Numbered from the stretch's first letter, positions 11,642 to 24,967 are shown. The stretch is DNA of 64,000 nt from Flammula alnicola (GCA_015499995.1 JADNRV010000040.1:1-64000), one strand, 5' to 3'. Notes: generated from the letters alone by a model not told the origin. A program made the numbers and translations.

Positions 11642-13237
11642 ATCAAAATAACCCTACTTATGTTAATTGTAACGTAAGATGTCTTGCCGTAACATTTGGA
11701 CATACAGCCCTGAGCCATGTGCTACTGAAGTCCAAAAATGGAAAGTGCATCAGAGTTAGTCAACCACTCCGTGTGCTTCGAATCTGTACCTTTTCTGATC
11801 GCTGTAAAACGTGGCCGAACATGGCACGCACCCCCACGACATTCAATGCATCTTCCATGAGGCATGTCAACATGAGGCAGCCATTGTCAATCGTTGTCAA
11901 AAGACTCCAAAGTCTATCTAAATCCACGTTTTGGGCTATCTTTATACTGCAGGTGTGGAGAAGTACGAGAAAAGATCAGGACGAACTAGAAGATGTCGAG
12001 AGTATTTGTATACTCCTTTTCCGGTCACACATCTCCGCGATCGCAATATATCATTCATTTGTTCGCAAAACTGTGAAACGCGCAAATAAAAAGAAAAAAA
12101 ATAGACAAAAGTGCGCTCTGGTCCAGGCTGTCAATTATCAATACGGCTATTGAACTCACTCATGCCGGAAGATTGGGACCTTGAACTTCTGTTTCTCCAA
12201 ACAAATAAACACTTCTTCGAATCGTTCCTTAATGTTCAAACACTTGAACGATTCACTAATCAGATATGAACCGGAGCATGTATGTTAGGCAAGGTTTGGC
12301 GAGACGCGTCTAAAAGCTCCTTCTGCGCAGCGCGCGTTTTCCATACGTTCTCCACGTTTAATGAGTGGCGTAAGGCGCGATTTTATTGCTGACGAGACGC
12401 GTGTTGCTGCGTGGTGCGCAAGAGGTATGATAATCCAGACCAGTACATATATATAAACATACTCCTCTCAAACTCCTCTAATCACAAGATTGTACTGAGT
12501 CCAGCAGGCGCCGACCCCAGAGTCCAAGGACCAGGGACATGCCGCGTCAGGGCAATAAAGAAGTTCCGGAGTTTGTGTGCCAGCGACCAGATCTGATATG
12601 TAGGAAAGATCTGCGCCTTCTTTCGTCATCCGAGGCGCCGACCCAGCATGTCCAATTTCCCAGTCGTTGTTCGGACTGGAAATTAAAGGACCAGCCTGGA
12701 CCAGGGTTACTTATCTTGAGCTCTGAGGTGTTGCATATTACGAGAGCTGAACAGCCGGTAGACCGAACGATAACTGCAATGAGAAGATTTGAAAACCGTG
12801 TTTGAAGAAATGCCAGAATGAATTTATTGCAGTTACATACACGAGTTTGAGCGTATGATTGTGGATGATCTGGGCGAGGAAGAGAGAGATGCAAATATTC
12901 CGACGGCTAGTAAGTCTGATACAGGTATAGCTTAAGGTATAGAAGTACCAGGAGATGAAACCATTGCTATTAATGTAGCAGCGTGGTTGATAATGTATAT
13001 GCAGAGAGTGAGAGACAAAAAAGAAATAGAGAGGAGGGCAGAAAGGAGACTGTTCAATAAATCGAAAGCAAGAGACGAGAGACTATATGACGTGAAAAGG
13101 AGAAATAAGGTGGGTAGAGAGAGCTGGAATAAAAGAATAAAGGCAAGAGAAGAATACAATAAGGAAGGGTAGAAGGGGTGTATAATATTAGAAACAGGAC
13201 GACAGGCCACTCACACTCGAGCTCATGAGCTCAGCAT

Positions 13238-16200
13238 TCAATGGCCATCTACCATCTGCGCCGTGCTCAGCTTCGGCGGAAGAGGCATCGAGGACGCGCC
13301 TAGTCGAGGTGGCGACGCGTGTCGTTGTTCTCGGTCCCTGTCAATTCGATCGCGATCAACGCTGCTCCCGCTCCCGCTCATGCCATTCATGGTCGGTCTG
13401 CCCGACCCCTGTAATGACGACATCAGCGGCGATGCCGTTCGGCTGCTCACAGTGTAAGATGGTACGCTGCCGTTTTTCATGACATCTTGCATGGGAGGAG
13501 GTTGACCCGCCGAAGAAGGTGGTGGTGGGTGGTGGCCAGTCGGTGTTGAGGTCCGTCCTGGGCCGGAAAGACGCGGCGAAGAGGAGTATCCCGAACCTGG
13601 AGGAGGCCCAGAAAGAAGGTGCTTGCCACTACTGCTCGGAGCGGGTGAAAGTGGACGCATTTTCGGACTTAGAAAAGCAGACCAAAGTCAATAATTTGCA
13701 AATCATGAAACAAATGTTTGCAAAACTTACCTAGTTACTGGGGAGCGATGAGAATTTGATATCGAGGTAGGATACGAAGGGCTTTGAGGTGGTCGGGCGC
13801 GGCTGGTTGGTAACGGCGGAGATGAAAGTCGATGATGTATGCCCGAGGACGAGGCGCTATTGGGCATACGACCGAGAGGAGGCACATGCGAAGTAGTGCC
13901 GGAGGCATATCGATGGCCCTGTACCGGAGAGCGCGAATGCGTGTCATGTGAAGAACTCATGTAACCCGAGGGAGGCGGGGCAGAAGACGACATCCTGTAC
14001 GAAGCATCCTCCATCGCGGCCGGCGTATTCCACGATGGCGCTCCTCGCGGAGAAGAAGTCGAGCTAGTCAATCCTGAGCCGTTCAGGTGAGAGCCAGAGG
14101 ACATCCCAGCCACCGTCTGCTGCATGGTATGACTAGACGCCATGACGAAGGGCATAGCCATGGGTCGATCACCACGGTCTTCCAGCGGGATCATTGGAGG
14201 ACCCGCCGAATGCCTTCCAGAGTGTATCTTGCGCGAGTCTCTTTCGCTTCGCTCTCTGTTGATTCCGTCACGATCCCGATCGCGATAATCAACCATCGAT
14301 GACTGGTGGTGCTGTTCGTCTGCGCTCTTGTTAGGCCAATGTCCCGAAGTTTCTCTGTCTCGGGGTCCCATCGAGGACTGAGATCCCTTGTTGCCGGACG
14401 AGAGCATGATGAGTTCGGTAGGATGAGGTTGACCGGGGCCTGAATGCATTGGACCTTGAGGAGGCCGAGGACCTTCATAATCCCTAGTAGACCTTGGACT
14501 ATGCACAATAGGAGGCGGTCCTCCGACTCCAGGAGGAGGTAGAGAAGACGAAGCATGCTGCGATCCTTGCTGGTGGTGATGATGCACGATGTGGTGGTGA
14601 TGTGCACGATGATGATGATGCGCATGTGGATGATGCGCACCGATGCCAGGGCCCTGCGTTGGTGGTGGACCGGCTGAGCCACTAGCGTGCAGATGTGACA
14701 TACTAGGATGCGAGGAACTAGAGCTGGGCAGAGGGGGTTGGCGGTGTTGCTGAGACAGTTGCTGCATATGTTGCTGCTCGCGCTGTCTTTCTCTCTCCAT
14801 CTCGTATTCTCTTTCCCGCCGTATCCTTTCCCGCTCTAGGTCTCTATCGCGCTGCTCCTTCTCCCTCTCACGTTCATCTCGCTTCCTGGCGCGTTCGGTA
14901 TCCCTTAACGCCCTCTCCCTCTCTTCCTCCTCGTGGATCATCCTCGCATCCCACTCTCCTTTGGTCCCATTGCCATTTCCAAGATGGAAATTGGCCATAC
15001 CCATCCCGAGGCCCATCCAATTTCCATTGGACTTTGAGGTTGCATTGCCATTCGGCAAGATATGCACAGGCGATATCGATCGACGGCCGTTCATACCCAA
15101 ACTGCCCTTCATACTGCCTCCATGATGACTAGATGAATGCGACGACGGTGGCGGAGGAGGCGCATGAACATTGCTGGTACCGCCAGGACCGATGCTGCCC
15201 TGCCCAAAATACGGATGATGCGGGTGTATCTGGTGTCCAATACCGCTGTTATTCGGGCCACCAGGACCCATGGTGCTCATTTCGTGATCTCCAGGATATC
15301 CATGACCAATAGCCAACGGCGGACCATGCGAAGGTTGCTGAACTCGCCCGCCAGGTCCAGGGAAACTCGAATAAGAATTAATGTTCTCTCTTGAATTCGC
15401 TGATGGAGGAGGGCCGAGTGGTAGAGGACCACCTGGGCCTTGCGTCTGATACTGATCTCGCATTCGCCCAGGAGCAGGACCGCCAGGACCGAAGGGATGA
15501 GGCATGTCACTATAGGGCTCATAGCCCATACCGTGTTGTTGCGGGTGCTGGTGCATCATCGATCCTGGGGGAGGAGGGCCCATCGACGCCTGAGGAGCCA
15601 GCGATGGAGGAGGCAGAGCACCATTCGACATTCCCATGCTCATCGCTCTGCCCATACCCATACCACCTCCCACCATACCCAGACCAGAGCCATTTCGCTG
15701 AAGTGGTTGATGTTGCGGGTAATGCTGCTGCTGAGGGTGTTGCGAGTGCTGCGGCAAATCATATGTAGACGTTCGCCGATGCTGGAAGAGGAAATCCAGA
15801 TCGCTTTGGATATCCGCGGCTGAGAGTGTAGACACCTCAGGATATGCGAGGTTTTTGGGATAGTGCGAGTGTGAATGATGGTGGTGGTGGGTATCCGACC
15901 TGTTGTGTTTGCGTGATCCGAAGGGGTATGATTTGATTATTTTACGCAGGGATGGCGGCGGAAGTGGAGGATTATTGTGGATATCCATAGGATGAGGGAT
16001 TCGGCGAACTAGAATATATGCGTAATTAATTATACACATATAATACTGCCATAGAATATACGCACTTGGTTGTGGTCTCTCAACAGCTCTGCGCTCCCTT
16101 TCCAATTTTCTCCGTTTCCGGCTTGTCTCGGAAATCATGTCAGTTTGCAGCTCGTCCCTTGTGAACTTTGAACATCGCAAAAATAGCAACGATCAGAATG

Positions 16201-18148
16201 ATGCCTTGTTGAAATAAAAAAAATAATTCACCTTCCACCAACCCCAGATAGCATTGTCGTCTGCTTTTCTGCGCGAATTAGCATTCACGATCTCGTAAGA
16301 CCGCTTCCTCGACGCAAGCTCAAGCCGCTTATCGCGTCTTTTGGACAGTTCTTTCTGGAGGTGTAACATTTCTGGATGTGCAGCTAAAAGGAAAATAAGA
16401 TAATTAGTTTACAAGATGAGAGAGCAAGACGGAAGAAAGGAAAATACCTGTCTGGACCATCATCTCTTCCCAAGCTAAGGCCTCCATCTTCTCCACGTAC
16501 ACCCTCTCTCTCAACAATGCGAACTTGAGTTCGATCGTGGCAAGTACGTCAAGGGCCTCGGCGCGGTGGGCAGGTTGCAAGTCACTTTCGTGATCCTCAA
16601 CGTCCGCATCGGCATCTCCACCTGGTAAATGATCCTCTTCGTCATTCTCGCCATCCTCGCCCTCTTCGTTCTCTTGCTCGACTTCGGCGGCATCCTGGTC
16701 GTTTTCCTGCTCTTGGTCCTGGTCGTCTTCGCCGTCATTGTCAACAGCCTCTTCATCGGCCTCAAGAGCCTCCTCGTCCGCGTCATGATCAGGTTCGGGG
16801 GCTTCTCCATCGGCATGTTCTTGTTCCTCCTCTTCCTCATGGACGGAGAGCTCTTCGGCCTCGGCCTCGCGCTCGTCTTCCTCCTCCTCCTCCTCTTCGG
16901 GGTCGTGCTCGCTGGGATCCATGTCGACATCCGGGTCTTCCATAGAGCGATCGTTGACCTCGTCTTCCCCGCCATCAACATCCATATCTTGTTCGTTAGT
17001 AGCGATGATAGTTGGGGCAACCGAGGTGTCGATTTTGAGATCAAGAGGAGGAGGCGGACCTTTCTTGGTCGGTTGGGGGGATTGCGCTGTGGCCTTGGGT
17101 GCATCAGCAGGCGTGCCATTAACGGTAGTACCCGTGTCCTTTTTGTCGACCGCAGATGGCTTTCCGCGAGACTTGGCTTTGCCACCTTTCGCGGTCGCTT
17201 TTGCGCCTTTGCCCTTTCCTTTAGCCGGCTTCGATGATTCTTCGGCGCTCTGCTCTGCATCCGAATTGGCATCTGGAGAGTTGGACCTTGTACGAGACGC
17301 AGCTCGTGTGCCGGTAGCGGACGTTGTCCCGGATGCCGGTAGCTCGACGGATGGAGCAGCTCCACCCATGATAGAGGAAGCTACAGCTGCAGCGTTGATC
17401 AATGCAACATCACGAGCAGGAGGTCCCGTGGGGTCGACTGCATCAGCAGCGGCTGCAAGTGCACTCAGCGCTGTCGCTGCCGAGTTGGCAGCGGTGGTGG
17501 CAATCGGGGATGCGGGCTTCGGATTGGCATTGGATTTGACCTTGGAGGGAGATAAGGGCGAAGGTGGGTTGGGAGGCTTGGATAGCTCGGTTTCCGACTC
17601 CGTATTATCCTCGGCGCTAGAGGCAGAGGCAGCGTCCTCGTCATTGTGTTCGTCTTGGTGAATCTCGATGCCGTTTTTCTTCTTCTTTGAGGGTGCCGGA
17701 GGGTCCGAGGCACTGCTGTCATCATCGCCGCTTCCTTTCCTCTTCCTCGAAGCGGAGGCTGGGGCACGAGATTGAGTGGGCCTTTTCTTCTTTGTGGAAG
17801 GATAAGAAGAGCCGGACGCAGACCCATCATCCTCGCCATTGGCGATAAGTCCGTCGTCGTCGTGCTTGGATTGGACGCGCTTCCCAGCAGCAAGATGTCG
17901 GGATCGCTTTTCAGCTTTGCTTTCTTCCTCGTCTTCGTCCTCTCCATCGTCGCCGAAGTGTTTTCCTGCATTGTGTGGAAAGCGCCTTGCCGGGGCACTC
18001 TTCACTCGGGGACGAGCATTGAAGGGGAATTGACGAGCAGGCCTTCGTCTAAAAGGACCTCCGCGTCTGTACCACGCGGATCGCCGGACTTGTTCTTCCT
18101 CCTCTCCACCCGAGTCTTCGCCACGATCGTATGCGTCGGACTCGTCTC

Positions 18149-18183
<35 letters not shown>

Positions 18184-18716
18184 TCCTCCTCCTCCTCTTC
18201 TTCTTCCATGGCCCGAGGAGGCCCTGTCATCTCTTCCTCCTCCTCTTCGACGACAGCCGCACTGGCGGATGGCCTCTCTGGTACCCAACCCCACATGGGG
18301 GCTGGTACGATACTGCTCCTCTTCTTGCGTCCGGCACCTCCACGGCGCGAAGAAGAGGAGCGCAGGTGTTTGCCCCGCGTGGCTATCTTCGACGAGGAGC
18401 CGGCGTGAGCACCGCTGTTTGCTGGGGCAGGGTCATCATCATCATCAACGACGGGACCAGGTTGACCCTTGGAGGATGAGGTGGTTGCGGTGGATGTGGT
18501 TCTTTTATCTGCAGCGGTTGATGCATCCTGGTCGTCATCTGTCAGCTCCGAGAGCTCCGAGTCGGTATCGAGTGTGCGGAAGGGTTGTGCTGTGGCGGCG
18601 GGTGTGGTATGGGTAGCACTAGTGGATGCACTGAGTGGGAGATCTGGTTGGGGCGGGGGCGACGGCGACGGCGACGGAGAGCTGAGAGAGTCGAGGGAAA
18701 GAGTTGAGCTCGCCAT
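13238..18716 (-). CDS. Very long Sds3-like domain protein (Sin3/Rpd3L deacetylase complex type)
   Basis: Five exons (18716-16448, 16383-16232, 16165-16066, 16008-13731, 13667-13238) join in phase to 1742 residues. The Sds3-like helical region spans roughly residues 710-840 across exons 1-3: EALDVLATIELKFALLRERV, then HPEMLHLQKELSKRRDKRLE and ETSRKRRKLERERR. Sds3/Dep1 proteins are core subunits of the Sin3-Rpd3L histone deacetylase complex, scaffolding HDAC activity on chromatin; that role is inferred from the domain. The N-terminal 700 residues are Ser/Pro-rich with long Glu/Asp runs; the C-terminal 900 are disordered, with a mixed-charge DRE/R stretch and a His-rich block around 14570-14640. 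Yeast Sds3 is about 330 residues, so both flanks are large additions. The start is the ATG at 18716, after which the protein continues without alternative Met before the acidic region. The next gene upstream, RTF1, is on the same strand. Confidence 0.85.
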
Positions 18717-18894
18717 CGCTGAGGACGACGAGCAGGGACTATTTTGAAAGAAGGGGTTGTTGTGTGGACAAACAGGGAGAACTCGAATTGGTGCGTGCGC
18801 GAGAATCACTTTTAGGTTTAGAATGCCGCTTTTGGTCCTATCTAATCTTATCTTGTGTATGTAATCAATTCCATCCGGTAGATATATTATGTAA

Positions 18895-21331
18895 TCAGAA
18901 ATCACCCAAGTCTATCTCAATACTGTCAATCAACGATGACTCAAACGAACTCGCACTCGGAACAGGCGCCTTTGCAGCAGCAGCAGCCAGTATCGCTGCC
19001 GCCACAGGTGTCTCCGTAGCAGGCCCACCATTCACAACAGGCGTACCGGGTCTATGCAGGACCACACTATCAACAACCACAAAATCACACAAAAAAGATG
19101 AATACAAACCTCGTCGTCGTAGGTGTGCTTGCATTGAATGTTCTCGGAGTAATTTTTAGCCTCGCGCTCGGGTCGATGGGCGTCGACGTCCCGCCACTCT
19201 CCATCGCCAACTTTCTTTCCCGTCGTTTTCTTTCCGCACCCTCCAACTCTGCCTTCCGCACAGCTTCCATATTGGCTTTCCGGTTCCTCTCATTCACCTT
19301 TGCGAGCAAATCCATGGGTTCGGCCTTTGCCGGCTCGTGCATCTTGGCAGCGTCCGCAGCAAGTTTGGCGTCAATTTCTGCAACCTCGTCGTAGTCTTGA
19401 CGGCGAAGAGCCAACGTCCGTTGCTGGTTCAACATCGATCGATCGACCGTGCTCAACGTCGTATTTTTGGCCTGCAACTGACTTTTGCGTTGCAGCATTG
19501 CAGTAATATCTTTCTGTAGGTCGATTAACACCGATCTCGAGTGTATAGACATGATATTACTGACCTCCGTCATCGGTTGGGTGACCAGTTTCTGCATCTG
19601 GGCCACCTTGGTCTCCAAGGCTTGTTTCGTTGGCAACTTGACATCCTCGGTCGCACAAGTTTTCGCCAGTCGATCATATTCTTTCTAAAAACCCGTAGAA
19701 ACTGATCAATAATCTCCATCCATGCGAGAAAAGTTTAGCCAACCTCCAAAAAAGGCCCATTCGACACCTTGTCCATATTGAAGATCTTTATACTTTTGCC
19801 ATGCTTCAGCTCAAAGGCTTGGTTGATCGTCTTATTGTCGACCTTATAAGGCTTCACGAAATCCGAGGCCAGATCTATAAACACGATCAGCCGGAGATGC
19901 TACAGTGAGGAGTTCAATGACTGCACGCACTATGGACCTGACATATCCTATACACAGGCGCCCCGGTTGGCTCCTGTCCGATGAGATATCTTACCCACGC
20001 GCCTGCAGCAAGTTGAATCAGCAACACATCATTGCCAATATCCAGACGTCACCCACCAGTAACATAATCCTGGAACCAAGGCTTGATGCAATGCTTCGCA
20101 ATAGCCTCTCTCGTAAGCCTACACCCCTCAAGGGCGGCCATCGTACACGCCTCCTCCGCCGCGTCATCCTTCGCACCCGAGCGGCCCTTTTTGTGCGAAT
20201 CGTATCCAGAGGTCAGGTTCATTAAACGTTCCTCTTCTTGGTCGTACTTGGTGATCTGTCCATCCTCCGACTCCGAGTCGGATATGTCCATGTCCTGCGG
20301 CGACGAAGAGCGATCCCTTTGTGAAGGAGAGGCGTTCCCTTTGGACTGTGTTGGCCTTGAGATACCACACATAACCAAGATGACCTGAGTAAACTCACGC
20401 GTTTCTTGTCATCCTTCGCCTTTCTCTTCGCTTTCAGCTCGTCTAACTTATGAGCCTTTTCTTTAGTCGCTCCTCGAGCCGTATGTTGGCCTGTATTATA
20501 TGTAAACTTAGCATGAGGACTACACACACGACGAAATGGAACATACGTTTAGCTGCCCTTGATACGCTGTCGTCAGCGCCAATGGCTCCGCCACGCTGTT
20601 GCTGTCGCACTAGATCAGCCAGCATCTTCGCGTTCTGGATTCGTTGCCTCTCCCCAGAACGCTCTTCCAGGATCTGTTCGCGCTGGAATTCGGTCATAGC
20701 CAAAAGTCTTTAAGGTAGACAGTCGTATGATACAGTTCCAGAGACGTTTGTGGCAAACGACAAAGGTCCATTGGTTGTTCGGGTTAGAGGTTGGTCCAGG
20801 TATGAGTTCAGTGCATGAGTGGCGGCACGAAAGCAAGAGAACAAAACCAAAGGAATGCGAAAGGGGAGAAGATTCGTTGAGCAATGTAGCAAAAGGATAC
20901 AATAAAGAGAGAGCCAACTCACTCTCGTTTATCGGCTTCATCCCTATACTTCCCCTCAAGTGGATATGGATCCTCCATCTCTTCCTCACTCTCAGCTTCT
21001 CCCCTGTCGGAATCGGTGTCCATACGCCTGCAAGAACAAGAACAAAGGAATTTTCAGCATCTGCGACGAACTCCCGCAAGTTAAAGAGAAGAAAGAATCC
21101 AAACTGGAAGCGACACAAGTCCCGCCACACCGAATACGTAGGCAACACCTCTCAACGAAAAAGAACGCACTCAGCTCTCCGTTTCTTACTCCCATTCATA
21201 CCCGATTTGCCACTCCCACCTACATTGCCACTTCCACTCCCACTAGACGGCTGCCTCCTCTTCTTTTTCTTCTCGGTAGCACCGGCTAGCTCCAGCAGCT
21301 GATCGTCGATGTCATCTTCAAAGTCGGACAT
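18895..21331 (-). CDS. RTF1: RNA polymerase-associated protein RTF1 (Paf1 complex), Plus3 domain
   Basis: Nine exons (21331-21171, 21027-20923, 20707-20547, 20490-20399, 20345-20057, 20002-19931, 19874-19744, 19684-19110, 19066-18895) join in phase to 585 residues. Rtf1 acts in the nucleus with elongating RNA polymerase II and promotes H2B ubiquitination. Order of features: acidic N-terminus MSDFEDDIDDQLLELAG; basic nuclear-signal region; the EFQREQILEERSGERQRIQN helix; acidic linker DMDISDSESEDGQ; Plus3 domain around residues 240-370 (EGCRLTREAIAKHCIKPWF, GAWVRYLIG, FVKPYKVDNKTINQ, FELKHGKSIK); C-terminal coiled-coil DYDEVAEIDAKLAADAAKM. Length is close to yeast Rtf1 (558). The start matches the conserved N-terminus and is the first ATG in frame. 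All splice phases are intact, with no frame break. Confidence 0.93.
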
Positions 21332-21854
21332 TATTCGTTCGTCTGGAGAGTTTGAGAGCTTCCTGGGTCTATGAAGCTAGCTTGTGGATGTAGGGTCTCT
21401 TCGGTGTAGAGAGTTGAGGAAGCCTCGAGGTCAAGAGGTATAAGGTTGACGCTGCTGGAGAAAGTTGTATGCTGTTCAAATGCCGAAATGGAGGTACTGC
21501 TTTTGGTAATCAAGTGCGTTCCCACGGTCACCGTGGCGAATCTTGACCTGGACCATCGCCACAACTTCGAAGTGACAGTGACATAAATGCGCAGTCTTTT
21601 TCTCTTTCTGAGTTTCTCTACCAACTACCCCGGCTCTCGAGCTCAACTGTTTCAACCCTCGTCCTATAAAGGAGGGGTACTGCATGGTTGTGAAGGTCAA
21701 GTTCTACCGCGCCGCCGTGACATCAATCATTAGAGAATATTTGGTGCAGTACACCATGCCAATGCCAATAATAAACTACTAATATGATGCTCACCATCCC
21801 TCTTAAACTCTCTAGAAACTCCTCTGACCTATCACATTCTTTGTGTTGTCGACG

Positions 21855-23553
21855 ATGTACGACAATAACCCACCTTACCCTCACTACGACCACTTGCCGT
21901 ACGCGAAAGAGCCCTGGAAGTCAATATATGTCTACCAGAGGCTTTTCACAACTCTCGCTTTGGTGCCGATCTGGATTGTATACTACTCTATCGCTCCAAG
22001 AAGCATCAGGCCCCGTGCATCCTGGAACCTGAGGCAGGTCATCAATGTCAACTTTACCCGACGGATATACAAAGTGACTGAAGTCGCCGGCGTTACATGG
22101 GGTACACGCGATCCCACAGTCGCTGCAGATGAGAAGTCTCTTAAAGAGACGCGGTTCGAATGGGTGAAGCCTTTGCCTGAAGAGTTCAGGACAGGAATCG
22201 TCAAGGAAGGAGCGTCGTTTACCGAGGTCGGCTGTTATGTCTGGCCGAAGCAAGTCAATCCCGCAATCCAGAAAATCAAGAACTTGAAGAACCCACCAGA
22301 GGACACGCAACACCTGCCGTCGACCGTGGATTTAGAAGCGGGAACTGACGACGTACCGATCGTGGGCATCTTTATGCACGGCGGTGGCTACTGTCACATG
22401 TCGGCACACGAGAAAAGCCGTACATCGAGGATACCAAGAAATCTGGTTAAAGTGCGTCTATTCTTTTTTTTGTCGTCGATGGTTGTGTCTCATAATTCCA
22501 CAGAAAAATATTATGCAAGAAGTGTACTCTGTGGAATACCGCCTTTTGCAGCATTCACCGTTCCCTGCAGTTGTTCAGGACGCAGCGGCAGTATACGCAC
22601 ATGTCGTTGAGCAATACGGCATCAGAAAGTCCAAGTGCAAACTTGTCTTGATCGGCGACAGCTCTGGGGGCAACCTAGTGCTCAGCCTCACTCGCTGGAT
22701 CAGAGACGAAGGTCATCTACCTCTTCCCCACGGGCTACTTCTCCTTTCGGTACGCAGCAATTGATACTAGTCCAGCATTCTACTGATGAAATTCTCATAG
22801 CCATCCTGTGACGCATCTCATGCGCTCCCTGAAACGCTGTCGTCGCACATTCCCCGCCCGAACAGCCGTACAGACTATCTGGTCGACACGCCAGAGCCGC
22901 GTGCGTTGCTCCAGCGCACATTCCTTGGATTCAAGCACCCAGGGCCCTATACCCCCGAGGAAGAAAGACGGTTCATGGAGGTCGTGCACTCGGAGTACGT
23001 CTCGCCCTGTTCGCCAATCGTGCTCGAACGCTGGGGGCACGAGACGAAGCAAGACCCAGAGGGCGAGTTTGTCGGACATGTCTTCGAGCGCCTGCCCCTC
23101 ACAGCGCCAGCCGTCACCCCCACTGCCTCCACTGCCAGCCAGATCCCGCTCCTTGCCGGCGTCGTTAATGACGTGAACGCGGACCCCATCGACTTGGACA
23201 ACCCATACTATAAGTCGCGTCGTTTCCCGAAGCTGTTTGGTGATTTTCCGCGTACCATGGTGGTTTGTGGTGATGCAGAGCGCCTAGTGCGCGAGGTCGG
23301 GAGTTTGATCGCGGCTATGGAGACGGACGGGGTGGATCTGACCGTGCACTGGGCGCAAGATGCATGTCATGACCCATTGCTGCTGAGTGATTTTTGGTGG
23401 GATCGCCGCGTCCTTGCTGAGATTTGGAGGGCAGTAGAAGCCTGGTCGACCTCATTTGAGGAGGGTGCTGGCGCAAATAAGTCGGCAGGGCCTTCTTCTG
23501 CTGGTTCAAGCCAAGATTCTGGGATCGCTGCTGCGAAGGATGTCAAGGAATGA
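21855..23553 (+). CDS. Alpha/beta hydrolase, HSL/steryl acetyl hydrolase type
   Basis: Three exons (21855-22451, 22504-22749, 22801-23553) give 531 residues. The oxyanion motif HGGG sits near residue 174 and the nucleophile motif GDSSGG at about 250-255, which together define the hormone-sensitive-lipase-like esterase group; acid and histidine candidates follow in CGDAERL and DACHDPL near the C-terminus. A hydrophobic segment near residues 30-48 (TTLALVPIWIVYYSIAP) suggests N-terminal membrane anchoring. Such enzymes hydrolyse short-chain or steroid-type esters; the true substrate is unknown. A GTG-initiated extension of four codons exists upstream, but the ATG at 21855 is preferred. It is transcribed divergently from RTF1 with about 520 bp between start codons. 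Compared with bacterial relatives it has a long insertion after the nucleophile and a Ser-rich tail. Confidence 0.85.
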
Positions 23554-23959
23554 ACGAACATTATATCTATAACCAACTTGTATTAAAATATAAAATATTC
23601 CTGTCATATCCACCGCTGTACACCATGACCTTCACTGTATATCGACTTACTCTGTTCACGCTGCCTCTATGATGGTTTTCTATATTTCTTTGTCTTGTTC
23701 AAGAGGTGCGGCGACGGAGCTTTTGCTCCAAGTTGTTGTCGCGTGTAGAGCCAAGTCAAACCTTGTGTGCCCTTCATTCACTGCTAGATCAATTTTAGAT
23801 AGTCAAAAAGTTATACATAGTCGTAGTGAGAGTGGGGGTGCCATGAACTTGAAGAGTCAACTTCGAGCGATACTAGCTCGTCTGGACTCCAGGGCTAAGC
23901 GCTAAGGGCTGATGGATGCCGGTGGTTAAGCCCGAAAGCCTTCCTTTGCAGACTGTCTA

Positions 23960-24559
23960 TGGTGCGGTCGGACTTTAGGCCACTACTTTATATATATGCA
24001 CAAAAAATAGTTAATTTAATGTAGCTAAGTATGCACTGCAGACCAAATTTTGGCTGAGATAAGGAGCGCAAGCTTTACAATGAAATCTTCAACTATGGGT
24101 TGATGAAATGGACACTCGGAAGGTGCAGCCCATGCAGGCGAAACTCGCCATCGTAAATGCCATCCTGTGATTGACATGGAAGTAATTGAGGTCTCGGATA
24201 TGGTACGCTGGATGGATGCCTACAGAGCAGGTCTCAGAGCAGAGGAAGCTCAGCTGCAGATTAAGAAGTTCAGTTCCCGTCATTACACCATATTCCCGAG
24301 GTTGTTGCAAGGCATAGTAAATCTAATCTAATCTTTCACGTGCTTTATTACCTGATTTGGATATGCGCACGGACCTGCGCCAAATTCGTGATTATAAATT
24401 TGTCAACTTCGCCAGTTTTGAATATTTTCCTTATCCCTCTGGTAGATTTATTCCTCTCATCAAATGGAGTGTTTTTATTAGAGGGATAAGAAATCCGTGA
24501 CATTTTGAGTGACGTGATCGACTTGTTCAAAAGTAGCGGCCTAAAGTCCGACCGCACCA
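23960..24559. mobile_element. 600-bp TIR element flanked by TA (Tc1/mariner-type size and target)
   Basis: Inverted ends start TGGTGCGGTCGGACTTTAGG and match over about 27-30 bp with one mismatch (left from 23960, right to 24559). TA dinucleotides flank both sides (23958-23959 and 24560-24561), the target duplication made by Tc1/mariner-type elements. Inside, about 24180-24330 on the plus strand reads as a short open stretch (VRWMDAYRAGLRAEEAQLQI) without a start and ending in a stop; this could be a transposase or captured-gene remnant but I do not recognise it. Non-autonomous. Confidence 0.8.
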
Positions 24560-24967
24560 TAGGTGAGGGAAAAAGAAAATTATTGAAGCGATATGAGTGG
24601 TTTCCGCTACTACACGGATTGAATCGGCGTAACAGTTATCGTTGGCCAGAGGTGATGGTCACATGTCACATGTGTCACGCAGAGTCACTGTCACAAAACT
24701 ATACACTGTCATTTTAATAATAAACTTTCAAGCTGAACGCCGCAACATTGACCCTCAACCAGCCACTGGCACTTCAGTCCACTTGCACTTCAGACAACAA
24801 CCGCTCGGATCGACGTCAATAATTTACATGTTACCAATAATGTTTGTTTCTAGGCTAAATTATCGCGGGAAGTATCTATCTCATAGCCTATGAAATTCAA
24901 GCGACTTTGAAGGTGATTGCTGGGCTGCATCCTGATGTTTCCGAGGTTGCTGAACCTTTCCGACTCA

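Larger units (their letters stand above)
5311..13237. other. Long gene-poor interval
   Basis: No open frame above about 145 codons, no family-level motif and no convincing spliced gene was found on either strand. Contents that can be named: a 12-bp tandem minisatellite (5818-5852), a 70-bp-period direct duplication (6640-6751), a GAC microsatellite (about 7928-7952), a 30-bp tandem duplication (8366-8425), a 494-bp TIR element (9405-9898), a cluster of 12-19 bp tandem duplications (10782-11641) and an imperfect hairpin near 12648-12692. Confidence 0.6.

Noticed and set aside
10971..12700. tRNA or other small RNA genes suggested by short hairpins
   Set aside because: No cloverleaf with A and B boxes could be assembled; the hairpins are imperfect and isolated.
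13727..16189. An 820-codon frame as an independent gene starting at 16189
   Set aside because: Its first 48 codons are intron sequence plus exon 3; the splice phases link it to the Sds3 core exons upstream.
16511..17661. Long open frames on both strands inside the Sds3-like gene (284 codons minus, 202 and 246 codons plus)
   Set aside because: They are shadows of the Glu/Asp/Ala-rich exon 1; the phased five-exon model and the Sds3 core lie in the other frame.
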